Below the pieces are notes generated by a model. The model was not told where the DNA came from. It saw only the letters and a list, made by a program, of their open reading frames with translations, and made no database searches. The translations under genes and the position numbers were made by a program. Of a stretch of DNA of 64,000 nt, positions 25,941 to 37,300 are shown one piece after another (the first letter of the stretch is position 1; every line of letters begins with the position of its first letter). The DNA is from Mameliella sp. MMSF_3455. GTDB lineage: Bacteria > Pseudomonadota > Alphaproteobacteria > Rhodobacterales > Rhodobacteraceae. Location: assembly GCF_030733205.1 (NCBI RefSeq), contig NZ_JASHJL010000004.1, forward strand, positions 165,942 to 229,941. Direction: 5' to 3'.

Positions 25941-26304
25941 GGGGGCGGATATAGGCGAGGCGCGAGGCGGGGGCAATCGGGCGCGCGCCGGTGCCTGCGT
26001 TTTCCCACCAACTGGACTCTGACCGGGTGCGCACCTTTGCCTCTTGCCATTTGGGGGCAGCCGGCGCGTCATGTGTCATTTGCACTGTGACAAATTTTTG
26101 GGGGGCTGATCGCCTCCGTTGCGGAAAGCGCCTGGGGCTTTAGCAGGGAAACTGAAAACCCGGATCGGTTCGGCATCTTGCCCCGATGCGGGGCAATTGC
26201 AGCGCAAGGCCGGGCGTGATCCGGTGCCGGAACTGCAGCGATTTGTCTTGCTCCGATTACATTGACGTGTCAGTGTGAACGTATGGTGAACATCTGGGGG
26301 TGAC
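25941..26304. other. intergenic region prfC / SnoaL-like gene
   Basis: This 364-bp divergent spacer holds no convincing gene. It includes an AT-rich patch TGTCATTTGCACTGTGACA (a 5-bp inverted repeat) near 26083-26101. Near 26258-26290 a TTGACGTGTCAGTGTGAACG stretch could belong to the promoter of the SnoaL-like gene, but no well-spaced -10 box is seen. Confidence 0.4.
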
Positions 26305-26682
26305 ATGGATTTCAAGACAATTGCTCAGGAACTCGTCGCGGGGTGCCGCGAGGGGCGCGAACTGGAGAACCTCGACAAGCTCTATGCCGCCGACGCCGTT
26401 TCAGTCGAGGCCATGACGATGCCGGGTGCCGACAGCGCCGAAACCCACGGGTTGGACGGGATCAAGGGCAAGCACGCCTGGTGGTTCGAGAATTTCGAGG
26501 TGGTCGAAGCGGTTGTCGACGGACCTTACGGCCACGGCGATAGCAGTTTCGCGGTCATCTTCGACATCAAGGCAAGGAACAAGGCCACGGGCGAAGTGGA
26601 CCCCATGAAGGAGGTCGCGATCTACACCGTCGCCGACGGCCGGATCGTGCGTGAGGAGTTCTACTACGACACCGGCGCCTAA
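26305..26682 (+). CDS. SnoaL/NTF2-like small protein
   Basis: The 125-residue protein has the cone-shaped SnoaL/NTF2-like fold pattern. The first helices (DFKTIAQELVAGCREGRELENLDKLYAADAVSVEA) are followed by GLDGIKGKHAWWFENFEVVEA and a beta sheet ending in KEVAIYTVADGRIVREEFYYD. Proteins of this family are cyclases, isomerases or of unknown ligand; the active residues cannot be assigned here. The ATG at 26305 follows GGGGGTGAC. Its last four bases overlap the end of the Hint gene on the other strand. Confidence 0.8.
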   Translation: MDFKTIAQELVAGCREGRELENLDKLYAADAVSVEAMTMPGADSAETHGLDGIKGKHAWWFENFEVVEAVVDGPYGHGDSSFAVIFDIKARNKATGEVDPMKEVAIYTVADGRIVREEFYYDTGA

Positions 26683-27689
26683 CCGCCGGACGACTTGCGC
26701 AGCACCTCGGCCGCGTCGGGGCGGGCCAGCAGTTGCTCCTCGACCTCCAGCGCCCGGGGATCGCTGCGGCGATGTCCGGGCAACAGGTCGGCAACTTCGA
26801 GATCCTTGGGCAGGGCGGCGCGGGTGCGGGTGTCCACCAGCATGGATTCCGCAGCGATTCCTTCGGCATAGATGATCTGATGCGCGTCAAAGAGCATCTG
26901 GTAGTAGTCCACGAAACCGCCCTCGCGGCGGGCCACGGTGTCGCCGTTCACCAGGTGGCGCGCGCGGACCAGCAGTTCCGAGCGACCGGCGCCCAGGTTG
27001 TCGCGCCGCTGGTAGATGAAAAGCCGGTGATCGGGGGACACGAGCAAATCACGGGTGTTGTTCAACACGCCTTCGCGGATGCAGATCGGGGCAAAGGCGC
27101 CCACGGCGCGCACCGTCTGGTGGCCGATCCAGCGGATCGGCTGGGGGCCGTCGTCGCGGGTCAGGATGCGGTCGCCGACCGTCAGGTCTTCGACCGCGCG
27201 CTGTGCACCATTGGCAAGCGTGATCATGGTGCCGGCGGTGAAGGAAACGCAGGAAACCTGGGCATAGCGTTGCAGGGCGCCTTCTCGGTCCACGCCGACC
27301 AGCACATAGTCGGCCCGCGCGGTCATCGGCGCCAAGGGCATCAGGTAGACCTCTGCCGCATGGCCCTCGGCATCTGTTTCGACCAGCACAAGCGCCTCTG
27401 TCGTCTGCCCGTCTCCGGACATGAAGGTCACGCAGCAATCCAGGTGCAGGTCGGCCCCGGCGGACCCCAAGACGCTATTGGCGGAGATGCGAAAAGGCGG
27501 TGTCGCCCCGGTGTCCACGCCCAGCGGTTTCAACGCCGCAAGCGGCGAGAGACGATAGATGTCGTCATGCACCAGTTCCTCGGCAAAGCAGATGGCATCG
27601 CCCTGGTTGGCACCGTTCACCACCCGCAGCGCATCGGCGCGGTAGACTTGCAGGCTGTGCGTGGCGCGGGCGGGATCGGTCTCAGGCAT
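26679..27689 (-). CDS. Hint-domain protein of the common Roseobacter type
   Basis: The 336-residue protein has an N-terminal beta domain of about 145 residues (QVYRADALRVVNGANQGD, then VGVDREGALQRYAQV). A Hint domain follows from Cys147: CVSFTAGTMITLANGAQRAVEDL, GDRILTRDDGPQPIRWIG and LLVSPDHRLFIYQRRDNLG. The end is GGFVDYYQMLFDAHQIIYAEGI. The leading Cys is retained, so acyl-shift chemistry is possible, but self-processing is unproven. It is unlike the first Hint protein at 6761 outside the core motifs. It is convergent with the SnoaL gene and divergent from the SDR gene. Confidence 0.83.
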   Translation of the reverse strand: MPETDPARATHSLQVYRADALRVVNGANQGDAICFAEELVHDDIYRLSPLAALKPLGVDTGATPPFRISANSVLGSAGADLHLDCCVTFMSGDGQTTEALVLVETDAEGHAAEVYLMPLAPMTARADYVLVGVDREGALQRYAQVSCVSFTAGTMITLANGAQRAVEDLTVGDRILTRDDGPQPIRWIGHQTVRAVGAFAPICIREGVLNNTRDLLVSPDHRLFIYQRRDNLGAGRSELLVRARHLVNGDTVARREGGFVDYYQMLFDAHQIIYAEGIAAESMLVDTRTRAALPKDLEVADLLPGHRRSDPRALEVEEQLLARPDAAEVLRKSSGG

Positions 27690-27818
27690 GGGGCTTTCGC
27701 AAGCGGATGGTCACTGGATAGACGCGGTCGGCCATTGTATGCCAGCACAATGTGTCTTCAAATGGCCGCATCTCCGGCCTTTTGTCGACAAAAGGGAAAC
27801 AGGAACAGGGAACAGAAC

Positions 27819-28598
27819 ATGGATCTGGGAATTCGCGGCAAGCGGGCGCTGGTATGCGCCTCGTCCAAGGGCCTGGGGCGCGGCTGTGCCGAGGCATTGG
27901 CTGAGGCGGGCGTCGACCTTGTGATGAACGCACGCGGCGCCGAAGCGCTGGAGGAAACCGCCCAGGACCTTCGGGATCGCTACCAGGTTTCGATCAAGAC
28001 GGTCGCGGCGGACATCGTGTCGGAAGAGGGCCGTGCACGGGTGCTTGAAGAGGCGGGGGATGTCGACATCCTCGTGACCAACGCGGGCGGCCCGCCGCCG
28101 GGCATGTGGTCCGACTGGGGGCGCGAGGATTTCATCAAGGCGCTGGACGCCAACATGCTGACGCCCATCGCGTTGATGACCGCCATGATGCCCAAGATGA
28201 TCGACAAGGGCTGGGGGCGGGTGGTCAATATCACCTCTGTCTCGGTCAAGGCGCCGGTGGCGGTTCTAGGCTTGTCCAATTCGGCCCGCACCGGGCTGAC
28301 CGGCTATGTCGCGGGCACCGCGCGGCAGGTGGCGCCCGACGGGGTGATCGTCAACAACCTGCTGCCGGGGTTCCATGCCACCGACCGTGCCGATGCACTG
28401 GACGGCGCACGCGCCAAGGCGGCGGGGATCTCGATCGACGAGGCCCGGGCCGAACGCTATGCCACCGTCCCGGCCGGCCGCTACGGTACGCCGGAGGAAT
28501 TCGGCAAGATGTGCGCCTTTCTCTGCTCGCAGCACTCCGGGTTCATCGTCGGCCAGAACATCCTGCTGGATGGCGGCGCCAGCAACATGACCATGTAA
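27819..28598 (+). CDS. SDR-family protein lacking the catalytic Tyr and Lys
   Basis: The 259-residue protein has the short-chain dehydrogenase fold, with an atypical nucleotide loop ASSKGLGRG (14-22), NAGG at 89-92, and GRVVNITSVSV with Ser140. At the YxxxK position the sequence is GLSNSARTGLTGYV, so Ser153 and Arg157 replace Tyr and Lys. This matches an SDR subgroup (BKR_like_SDR_like) described as lacking the perfect NAD motif and catalytic tetrad. It may still bind a dinucleotide but a normal ketoreductase role is doubtful. The ATG at 27819 follows AGGAACAGGGAACAGAAC. The AlkC gene begins 5 bp after its stop. Confidence 0.85.
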   Translation: MDLGIRGKRALVCASSKGLGRGCAEALAEAGVDLVMNARGAEALEETAQDLRDRYQVSIKTVAADIVSEEGRARVLEEAGDVDILVTNAGGPPPGMWSDWGREDFIKALDANMLTPIALMTAMMPKMIDKGWGRVVNITSVSVKAPVAVLGLSNSARTGLTGYVAGTARQVAPDGVIVNNLLPGFHATDRADALDGARAKAAGISIDEARAERYATVPAGRYGTPEEFGKMCAFLCSQHSGFIVGQNILLDGGASNMTM

Positions 28599-28602
28599 CC
28601 AC

Positions 28603-29742
28603 ATGGCACGCGGACCGGACGGGCAGGGCGGCGGCGCGGGGTTTTCCCTTGCCGATCAATTGTTCAACGCGGACAGCTTGCGCGATCTCGCGCAGGACTA
28701 TGCCGTTTTGCCCGGCTTTGACGCTGATCGTTTCCACGAGGAGGCGCTCGGCGGACTGGACGGGCGCGGCCTGCTCGAGCGGCTGGACTGGATCGCCACC
28801 TGTGTCGAGCGGCAGTTGCCCGGACCGTTCCCCGCGATGGCCGATGCGCTGGAGGCGGCCATGCCGCCACCCCTGGACCCGGCACTGAGCGATGATGACT
28901 TTGGCCGGTTCATCCACGCGGTGCCGGGCATCCTGGCCGTGCGGCATGGGCTGGAGGACCATCGCGACCGCGCGCTGGACCTGCTGTACGAGGCAACCAA
29001 ACGGTTCTCGATGGAGTTCTATATCCGGCCCTTTCTGAACCGTTGGCCGGACGAGACCCTCGCCCGTCTGGACGCTTGGTCGGGGGACGACAACTATCAC
29101 GTCCGGCGACTGGTCAGCGAGGGCACGCGCCCGCGCCTGCCCTGGGCTGCGAACATCACGCTGGACCCGGCGGTTCCGCTGCGCTTCCTTGACCGGCTGC
29201 ACGCGGACAGGACGCGCTATGTCACGCGGTCGGTGGCCAATCACATGAACGACCTGTCCAAAGTCATGCCGGACCGGGTGGTGGCGCATCTGCGCGACTG
29301 GCAATCGCAGGGGCGGCAGGACACCAAGGAAATGGACTGGATCATCCGTCACGCCCTGCGCACGGCGGTCAAGCGGGGCGAAGCGCCGGCGCTGGAATTG
29401 CTGGGCTATCGCCCGGGCCAGGTCCGCGCGCGGATAGAGGGGCTGTCGGAAAACGTGCGGATCGGTGACGCGCTGGAATTCGACGTGCTGCTGGAGGCGG
29501 ACGAGGCGCTGCCGGTGCTGGTGGATTTCCGCCTGCGGTTCAACCGTCCAAGGGGCGCGGCGGAAAAGGTCTACAAGCTGAAGACCGGCAAGCTGCTCCC
29601 GGGACAGACACTGCGCCTGTCCAAGCGCCATACGCTCAAGGGCAATGCCACCACCTATACCCTGCATCCCGGCCTTCACCGGATCATCGTGCAGGTCAAC
29701 GGGCAGGATGTGGCAGAGGCAGAGTTCGACCTGACGGCCTGA
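28603..29742 (+). CDS. AlkC-type alkylpurine DNA glycosylase
   Basis: AlkC enzymes remove methylated bases from DNA without flipping the base. The 379-residue product has HEAT-like helical repeats from residue 15 (FSLADQLFNADSLRDLAQDY, then FDADRFHEEAL) to about 265. These include SMEFYIRPFLNRWPDETL, HVRRLVSEGTRPRLPWA and NHMNDLSKVMPDRVV, typical of the AlkC/AlkD superfamily. Residues about 270-379 form an Ig-like beta domain (DALEFDVLLEADEALPVLVDF through HRIIVQVNGQDVAEAEFDL), as in the larger AlkC subgroup. There is no clear ribosome site; translation probably couples to the SDR gene. Gene symbol alkC is likely but not certain. Confidence 0.8.
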   Translation: MARGPDGQGGGAGFSLADQLFNADSLRDLAQDYAVLPGFDADRFHEEALGGLDGRGLLERLDWIATCVERQLPGPFPAMADALEAAMPPPLDPALSDDDFGRFIHAVPGILAVRHGLEDHRDRALDLLYEATKRFSMEFYIRPFLNRWPDETLARLDAWSGDDNYHVRRLVSEGTRPRLPWAANITLDPAVPLRFLDRLHADRTRYVTRSVANHMNDLSKVMPDRVVAHLRDWQSQGRQDTKEMDWIIRHALRTAVKRGEAPALELLGYRPGQVRARIEGLSENVRIGDALEFDVLLEADEALPVLVDFRLRFNRPRGAAEKVYKLKTGKLLPGQTLRLSKRHTLKGNATTYTLHPGLHRIIVQVNGQDVAEAEFDLTA

Positions 29743-29748
29743 ACAGGC

Positions 29749-30435
29749 TCAGCCCTGGTCCCAGCGCGTCTCGAGCACTTCCAGTGCCTTGATCCGTTCG
29801 GATGTCTTCGGGTGTGACATCAGCCATGCCGGCACGGCGCCGGCACGCGACCTGGTCAGATCCTCGAGCTTGCCGAACAGCGACTTCTGTGGCGCCACAC
29901 CGATGCCGGCCTTGGTCAACAGGGCGGCCGCATAGGCGTCGGCCTCGTATTCGTCAGTGCGCGACAGACGTGCCGCCAAGAGCGAGGCCAGTCCGTTGGC
30001 AATGAAGACGCCGATGCCGGGCAGGATGCGCCCGAGGACCATCGCCAGGGCAGTTCGCAGGGCGTTCTGCCCGGAAAAATCGATCATTCGCCGCCGTGTG
30101 TGCCCGAGGGCAACATGGCCCAGTTCGTGGGCGATCACGCTGGCCAATTCCTCGGCGCTGACCTCGCCCTGCTGATATTTGCGATAGAAGCCGCGCGTGA
30201 TGAAGATCCGCCCGTCCGGCGCTGCAAGCCCGTTGATCGGGTCGATCTCGTAGATGTTCACGCGGATGCGGGGCAGGTCCAGCGCGGCGGCCATGCGGTC
30301 GGTCAACCGCTTCAGCTTGGGGTCGGCCAGTTCCGTTGACTGGGAATCCAGCTCCTTCGCCGTGCGCCAGGCGGAAAAGCGGTAGTAGATCAGCCCATAG
30401 GCCAGGGCGAGCAGGATCGGGGTCAGCTTCAGCAT
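29749..30435 (-). CDS. M48-family metalloprotease with an N-terminal membrane anchor
   Basis: The 228-residue protein has one N-terminal hydrophobic helix (LTPILLALAYGLIYYRF) and the zinc site HELGH at 103-107, with the third ligand in DEYEAD (Glu164). A following hydrophobic pair of helices (ALAMVLGRILPGIGVFIANGLASLL) is typical of HtpX/BepA-like proteases. It would degrade misfolded membrane or periplasmic proteins. The family is clear; assignment to htpX is not, as the protein is short (HtpX is about 290 residues). It converges on the AlkC gene with a 6-bp gap. Confidence 0.87.
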   Translation of the reverse strand: MLKLTPILLALAYGLIYYRFSAWRTAKELDSQSTELADPKLKRLTDRMAAALDLPRIRVNIYEIDPINGLAAPDGRIFITRGFYRKYQQGEVSAEELASVIAHELGHVALGHTRRRMIDFSGQNALRTALAMVLGRILPGIGVFIANGLASLLAARLSRTDEYEADAYAAALLTKAGIGVAPQKSLFGKLEDLTRSRAGAVPAWLMSHPKTSERIKALEVLETRWDQG

Positions 30436-30506
30436 GAGGGGAATATGGGGCGGAACGCCGCCCTCGGAAAGGTGGCGTTTCCGCGTTTTCCGTCATTTGC
30501 CGCAGC

Positions 30507-32666
<2,160 letters not shown>

Positions 32667-33041
32667 CGTTTTTCCCCCGTCTGCACTGTCGAGCGGTCTT
32701 TACGCGATGGCTAGACGCAGGGAAAGGGGGCGCATGTGCGCGGATGCTATTCATGCTGCAGGTGCGAAGGGAGAGGAGGGCGCCGCCCTTGGGCTTGGGT
32801 CCTTCAAGCGAACCCTTGGCGGAGCGAATCTTCCGCCACTCTCCCTACGCGTGCAACGGCGAAATGTGCCGGGATGTGAATTTTCGGCCATTTGTCAGAG
32901 CGGGTGATGAAAAAGATGGCAATTCTCACTGGCCGCTATTGATTGACGTTTGGTCACCTGTTGGCCTGCGATCCAGATCAAGCGACCGTCGTGTCATGCG
33001 CCACAGGATCTGGTGGAAATTCAGACACCAACGGTTGGGCC

Positions 33042-33070
33042 AAAAAAAAGGCCGAGCACAAAGCTCGGCC
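33042..33070 (-). terminator. strong Rho-independent terminator downstream of lysR
   Basis: On the minus strand GGCCGAGC and GCTCGGCC (8 bp, 5-nt loop) are followed by eight T residues. It sits 170 nt past the lysR stop. Confidence 0.85.
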
Positions 33071-33088
33071 GAAGTCCAACAGGGAGGT

Positions 33089-33109
33089 ATGAAGATGAAC
33101 CGCGATTGA
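33089..33109 (+). CDS. orphan mini reading frame MKMNRD behind a strong ribosome site
   Basis: AGGGAGG at 33081-33087 precedes ATG (33089) and a second in-frame ATG (33095). The second ATG has ideal spacing, and the frame stops after six codons. No gene follows on this strand for over 1.2 kb, so it is either a standalone leader or the remnant of the start of a deleted transporter-type operon. Translation is not proven. Confidence 0.3.
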   Translation: MKMNRD

Positions 33110-33239
33110 GCGTTTCATCGTTCGTCTGCCGAATATGTCATCACGACTGACTCGATCAAGTCATTTCACGTCGCAGTCGCAGCATTCCCGCTATGCGTGA
33201 TGCGCATACCACAGTGATTCATGCGCGTTTAGGGCGAGT

Positions 33240-34145
33240 TCAGTCGTCTCCCATCGCGCGAACCTGGCGGCGATGGGCCATGATTTCTTCCTGAACGAAG
33301 TCGCGGAAAGCGGCTACACGCTTGGATTGTCTCAACTCTTCCGGGTACGCGAGGAACACCGGCACTTCGACCGACTCGACCGCGGGGAGGACGCGCACGA
33401 CATTGGGGAAGTCCTCGATGATGTAATCGGGCAAGACACCGATTCCGAGGTTCGAGATCACGGCCTGCAACACGCCGAAATAGTTGTTCACGGTCAGCGT
33501 GGCCGGCAATTCGTAGGTCAGCAGTTCCTGGACCAGCGCCTTGCCCGAGGCGACCTGCGCCGAATTCGGATTCTGGCAGATCAGCCGGTGGGCCTTCATG
33601 TCCGCCAACGCCTTGGGTTCGCCGTGCGCCTCAAGGTATTGCGGCGATGCGTAGAGCCGCATCCGGATGCTCATCAGCCGCTTGCGGATAAGATCGGCCT
33701 GGCTGGGTTCCTTCATGCGGATGGCCACGTCGGCCTCGCGCATGGGCAGGTCCAACACGCGTTCCTCCAGCATCAGGTCGATGTTCAGCTCGGGGTACTT
33801 CTCGTACAGCTTGGTCAGCCGCGGTGCCAGCCAGAGCACGCCGAAGCCATGCGTGGTGGTCACGCGCAGCTTTCCAAAGACCTCTTCCTCGCTGTCGCGG
33901 ATGCGGGCGGTGGCCGCGTCGATCCGCTTGATCATGGCAATCGTCGCGTCGAACAGCAATTCACCCTGTTCCGTCAGGATCAGCCCTCGGGCGTGGCGGT
34001 GGAACAGGGTGGTGTTCAGCGATTCCTCGAGCGCACGGATCTGCCGCGACACCGCCGATTGGGACAGGTGCAGCGTATCGCCCGCGTGCGTGAGGCTGCC
34101 TGCATCAGCAACCGCGTGAAATATTCTGAGCTTATCCCAATCCAT
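33240..34145 (-). CDS. LysR-family transcriptional regulator
   Basis: The 301-residue protein has an N-terminal winged helix-turn-helix (MDWDKLRIFHAVADAGSLT, then LHLSQSAVSRQIRALEESLN, residues 1-65). A LysR substrate-binding domain follows with VTTTHGFGVLWLAPRLTKLYEKYPEL-like sequence and NYFGVLQAVISNLGIGVLPDY. It is divergent from the indolepyruvate oxidoreductase gene with a 165-bp AT-rich spacer, so by the usual LysR arrangement it probably controls that gene and itself. The effector is unknown; an aromatic keto-acid would be logical. Confidence 0.92.
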   Translation of the reverse strand: MDWDKLRIFHAVADAGSLTHAGDTLHLSQSAVSRQIRALEESLNTTLFHRHARGLILTEQGELLFDATIAMIKRIDAATARIRDSEEEVFGKLRVTTTHGFGVLWLAPRLTKLYEKYPELNIDLMLEERVLDLPMREADVAIRMKEPSQADLIRKRLMSIRMRLYASPQYLEAHGEPKALADMKAHRLICQNPNSAQVASGKALVQELLTYELPATLTVNNYFGVLQAVISNLGIGVLPDYIIEDFPNVVRVLPAVESVEVPVFLAYPEELRQSKRVAAFRDFVQEEIMAHRRQVRAMGDD

Positions 34146-34245
34146 GTCACCACAGTCTTGTTTGTCTGTCTCCTTATACGACAGAATGCGTTTGTTAAGG
34201 GCTATACAGGACTAACACGTCATTTTGGCGTTATTTTACCTGTTC

Positions 34246-34264
34246 AGGTCATACTTTCTGACCT
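34246..34264. promoter_or_regulatory. inverted repeat AGGTCA-N7-TGACCT in the lysR/ior spacer
   Basis: A perfect 6-7-6 inverted repeat (34246-34264) abuts TATATT (34264-34269), a likely -10 box of the ior gene, about 45 bp before its ATG. It is well placed to be the regulator's operator. The core is not the textbook LysR T-N11-A repeat. Confidence 0.45.
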
Positions 34265-34310
34265 ATATTTCATCGTGAATGCACATATCTTCTGCGTTAG
34301 GAGGCGCGCG

Positions 34311-37300
34311 ATGAGCAAGCACCAGATTACGCTGAACGACCGGTTCGACCTGGACAAGGACAAGGTTCTGCTGAACGGGACCCAGGCCCTTGTCCGACTG
34401 ATGCTGACCCAGAAGGCCCGCGACCGGGCCGCCGGGCTCAACACCGCAGGCTATGTCACCGGTTACCGGGGGTCCCCGCTGGGCGCGGTCGACATGCAGA
34501 TGCGCCGGGCCGAAAAGCACTTGCGCGCCGCCGATGTGAAATTCGAGGAAGGGTTGAACGAAGACCTGGCCGCGACCGCGCTCTGGGGCAGCCAGCAGGC
34601 GGAATTGCGCGGCGAGGGCAAGTTCGATGGTGTCTTTGGCCTCTGGTACGGCAAGGGGCCGGGCGTAGACCGCTCCGGCGATGCCATGCGCCATGCCAAC
34701 ATGGCGGGCACGTCGCAACATGGTGGCGTGCTGATGGCGATGGGGGACGACCATACCGGCGAATCCTCCACCGTGCTGCACCAGTCCGAATGGGCCTTGG
34801 TGGATGCCTACATGCCCGTCGTCTCGCCCGCCGGCGTGCAGGAAATCCTGGACTACGGCCTTTACGGCTATGCATTGTCGCGCTTTTCCGGCCTCTGGGT
34901 CGGCCTCAAGACGATGAAGGACACGATCGAGGCGACGGCGGTCGTCGATGGCCGGCCGGACCGGGTACAACTGGTCATGCCTGACTTCGACATGCCCGAG
35001 GGCGGGCTGAACATTCGCCTCCAGGATACTCCGCATGCGCAAGAGGCGCGGATGATCGACTACAAGCGTTTCGCCGCCGAGGCGTTTTCCCGTGCCAACG
35101 GCATGGACAAACGCATGTGGGGCAAGCCGGGCGCCAAGATCGGCCTGGTGGCCGCGGGCAAGAACTGGCTCGACCTGCAACACGCCATGTCGCTGCTTGG
35201 CATCGACGAGGGCGAGGCTGAGCGGTTGGGGATCACGACCTACAAGGTCGGGCAGGTCTTTCCGCTGGACATGCAGGGGTTCTACGACTGGGCCGAAGGG
35301 CTCGACCTGATCGTGGTCATCGAGGAAAAGCGCAAGCTGATCGAGGTCCAGATCAAGGAGGCCCTGTTCGACAACCGCCAGGGCCGCCGCGTCTATGGCT
35401 GGTACAAGGGCGGGGCAGGCGGGATGCATCGGGATGAGCTGTTCCCGACACGCGGCGCGCTGGACCCCACCTGGATCGCGCGCAAGCTGGGCGAGATCTT
35501 TGTAGAAGAGGGCCGGGGCACAGACCGGATCAAGGCCGGGCTGACGCAGATCGAAGAGGCAGCGCGGGCGGACAACCTGCCCGAGATTGCCGCCCGTCTG
35601 CCCTATTTCTGCGCCGGGTGTCCGCACAACAGTTCGACCAAGGTGCCCGAGGGCAGCCGCGCCTATGCCGGCATCGGCTGTCACTACATGGTGCAGTGGA
35701 TGGACCGCGAGACATTGGGCTTTACCCACATGGGGGCCGAGGGCGCGAACTGGATCGGCGAGGCACCGTTTTCCAAGCGTCCCCATGTGTTCCAGAACCT
35801 GGGCGATGGCACCTATAACCACTCCGGTGTGCAGGCGATCCGCGCCGCGCTCGCCGCAGGCACCAACATCACCTACAAGATCCTTTTCAACGATGCCGTC
35901 GCCATGACCGGCGGGCAGAAGAACGAGGGCGGGCTGACGCCGCAGCGCATTGCCGCCGAGGTCAAGGCGATGGGCGTCGAATCCGTCGCCGTCGTCTACG
36001 ACGAAAAGGAAGAGGTGAACCCTGCCTCCTTTCCGGACGGCGTGCAGACATTCGAGCGGGCAGAGATGGAGACCGTGCAGAAACGCATGGCGCAGACAGA
36101 GGGTGTCACCGCCATCATCTACGTCCAGACCTGCGCCGCCGAGAAACGTCGCCGCCGCAAGCGCGGAAATTTCCCGGACCCGGATCAGCGCGTCTTCATC
36201 AACACCGATGTCTGCGAGGGCTGCGGCGATTGCGGGGTGCAGTCGAACTGCGTGGCCATTACCCCCAAGGAAACCGAACTTGGGCGCAAGCGCGAGATCG
36301 ATCAGAGCGCCTGCAACAAGGACTTTTCCTGCCTCAAGGGCTTTTGCCCCTCCTTCGTGACCCTCGAGGGGGCGCAGGTCAAGAAATCCGCGACCACCGA
36401 ACTGCACCTGCCCGAGATGCCCGCGCCAGAGTTGCCGGCGATCGACGGCACGCATAACGTCGTCATCACCGGCGTCGGTGGCACCGGCGTCGTGACCATC
36501 GGCGCCGTGTTGGCGCAGGCGGCGCAGATCGACGGCAAAGGCGCGGCAATGATGGAAATGGCGGGTCTCGCGCAGAAGGGCGGGGCGGTGCATATCCACC
36601 TGCGGCTGGCTGAACAGCCCTCGGACATCAGTGCCGTGCGCGTCGCCACCGGCGAAGCCCATGCGCTGATCGGTGGCGACCTAGTGGTCTCTGCCGGGTC
36701 CAAGACGCTGGGCTTGACCCGCACCGGCCAGACCGGCGCGGTGGTCAACAGCCATGAGATCATCACTGGCGATTTCACCCGCGACACGGAATTCACCCTG
36801 CCTACCGACCAGTTGCGCCTTGCGCTGGAGGCGCGCCTGCAGGAGCGGGTGGCGTTCTTCGACGCCTCGGAACTGGCCCGCGCGACGCTGGGCGACTCGA
36901 TCTTTTCCAACATGATGATCCTGGGCGCGGCCTGGCAGCAGGGCCTGATCCCGCTGGGCCACGAGGCCATTGCCGAGGCGGTCGAGCTGAACGGCGCGGC
37001 TGTGGACAAGAACCTGCGCGCCTTCGAGATCGGCCGCTGGGCCGTTCTGCACCCGCAAGAGGCCCGCGAACTGCTGACGCCCAAGGTTGTGGCCAAGCCG
37101 AAAAGCGTGGATGAAAGGATCGCCTTCCGTGCCGACCACCTGGTGAAATACCAGGGCAAGGGGCTGGCGAAACGCTATCGCAAGCTGGTCGACGGGATCG
37201 AGGACAAGCGCCTGAAAGAGGCCGTTGCCAAGGGCTATCACAAGCTGCTTGCCTACAAGGACGAATACGAGGTTGCTCGGCTGCTGCTGGAAACCCGCGA

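Larger units (their letters stand above)
32667..33239. other. 573-bp intergenic region between purL and lysR
   Basis: No convincing protein gene fills this region. It contains the purL leader, then GGTCACC- and GATC-rich sequence near 32945-32990, a minus-strand terminator (33042-33070) and a tiny reading frame behind a strong ribosome site (33089-33109). A TATGCG-TGATG-CGCATA inverted repeat lies at 33192-33208. The stretch 33100-33240 is lower in G+C than the flanks. It may be the scar of a lost gene or host a small RNA. Confidence 0.5.

Noticed and set aside
24393..26090. A 565-codon plus-strand frame opposite prfC
   Set aside because: It is a codon-bias mirror of prfC; the sequence is low-complexity in Arg/His/Val with no family resemblance.
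32940..32990. FNR-like site GCGAT-CCAG-ATCAA near 32968
   Set aside because: One half-site matches only 3 of 5 bases and no gene start lies in a suitable position.
33273..34310. An N-terminal extension of the ior protein through the lysR region
   Set aside because: The extension is antisense to lysR, and a ribosome site with ATG at 34311 gives the family N-terminus.
34263..36662. A 799-codon minus-strand frame opposite the ior gene
   Set aside because: The sense strand has complete TPP and iron-sulfur motifs. The antisense product has none.
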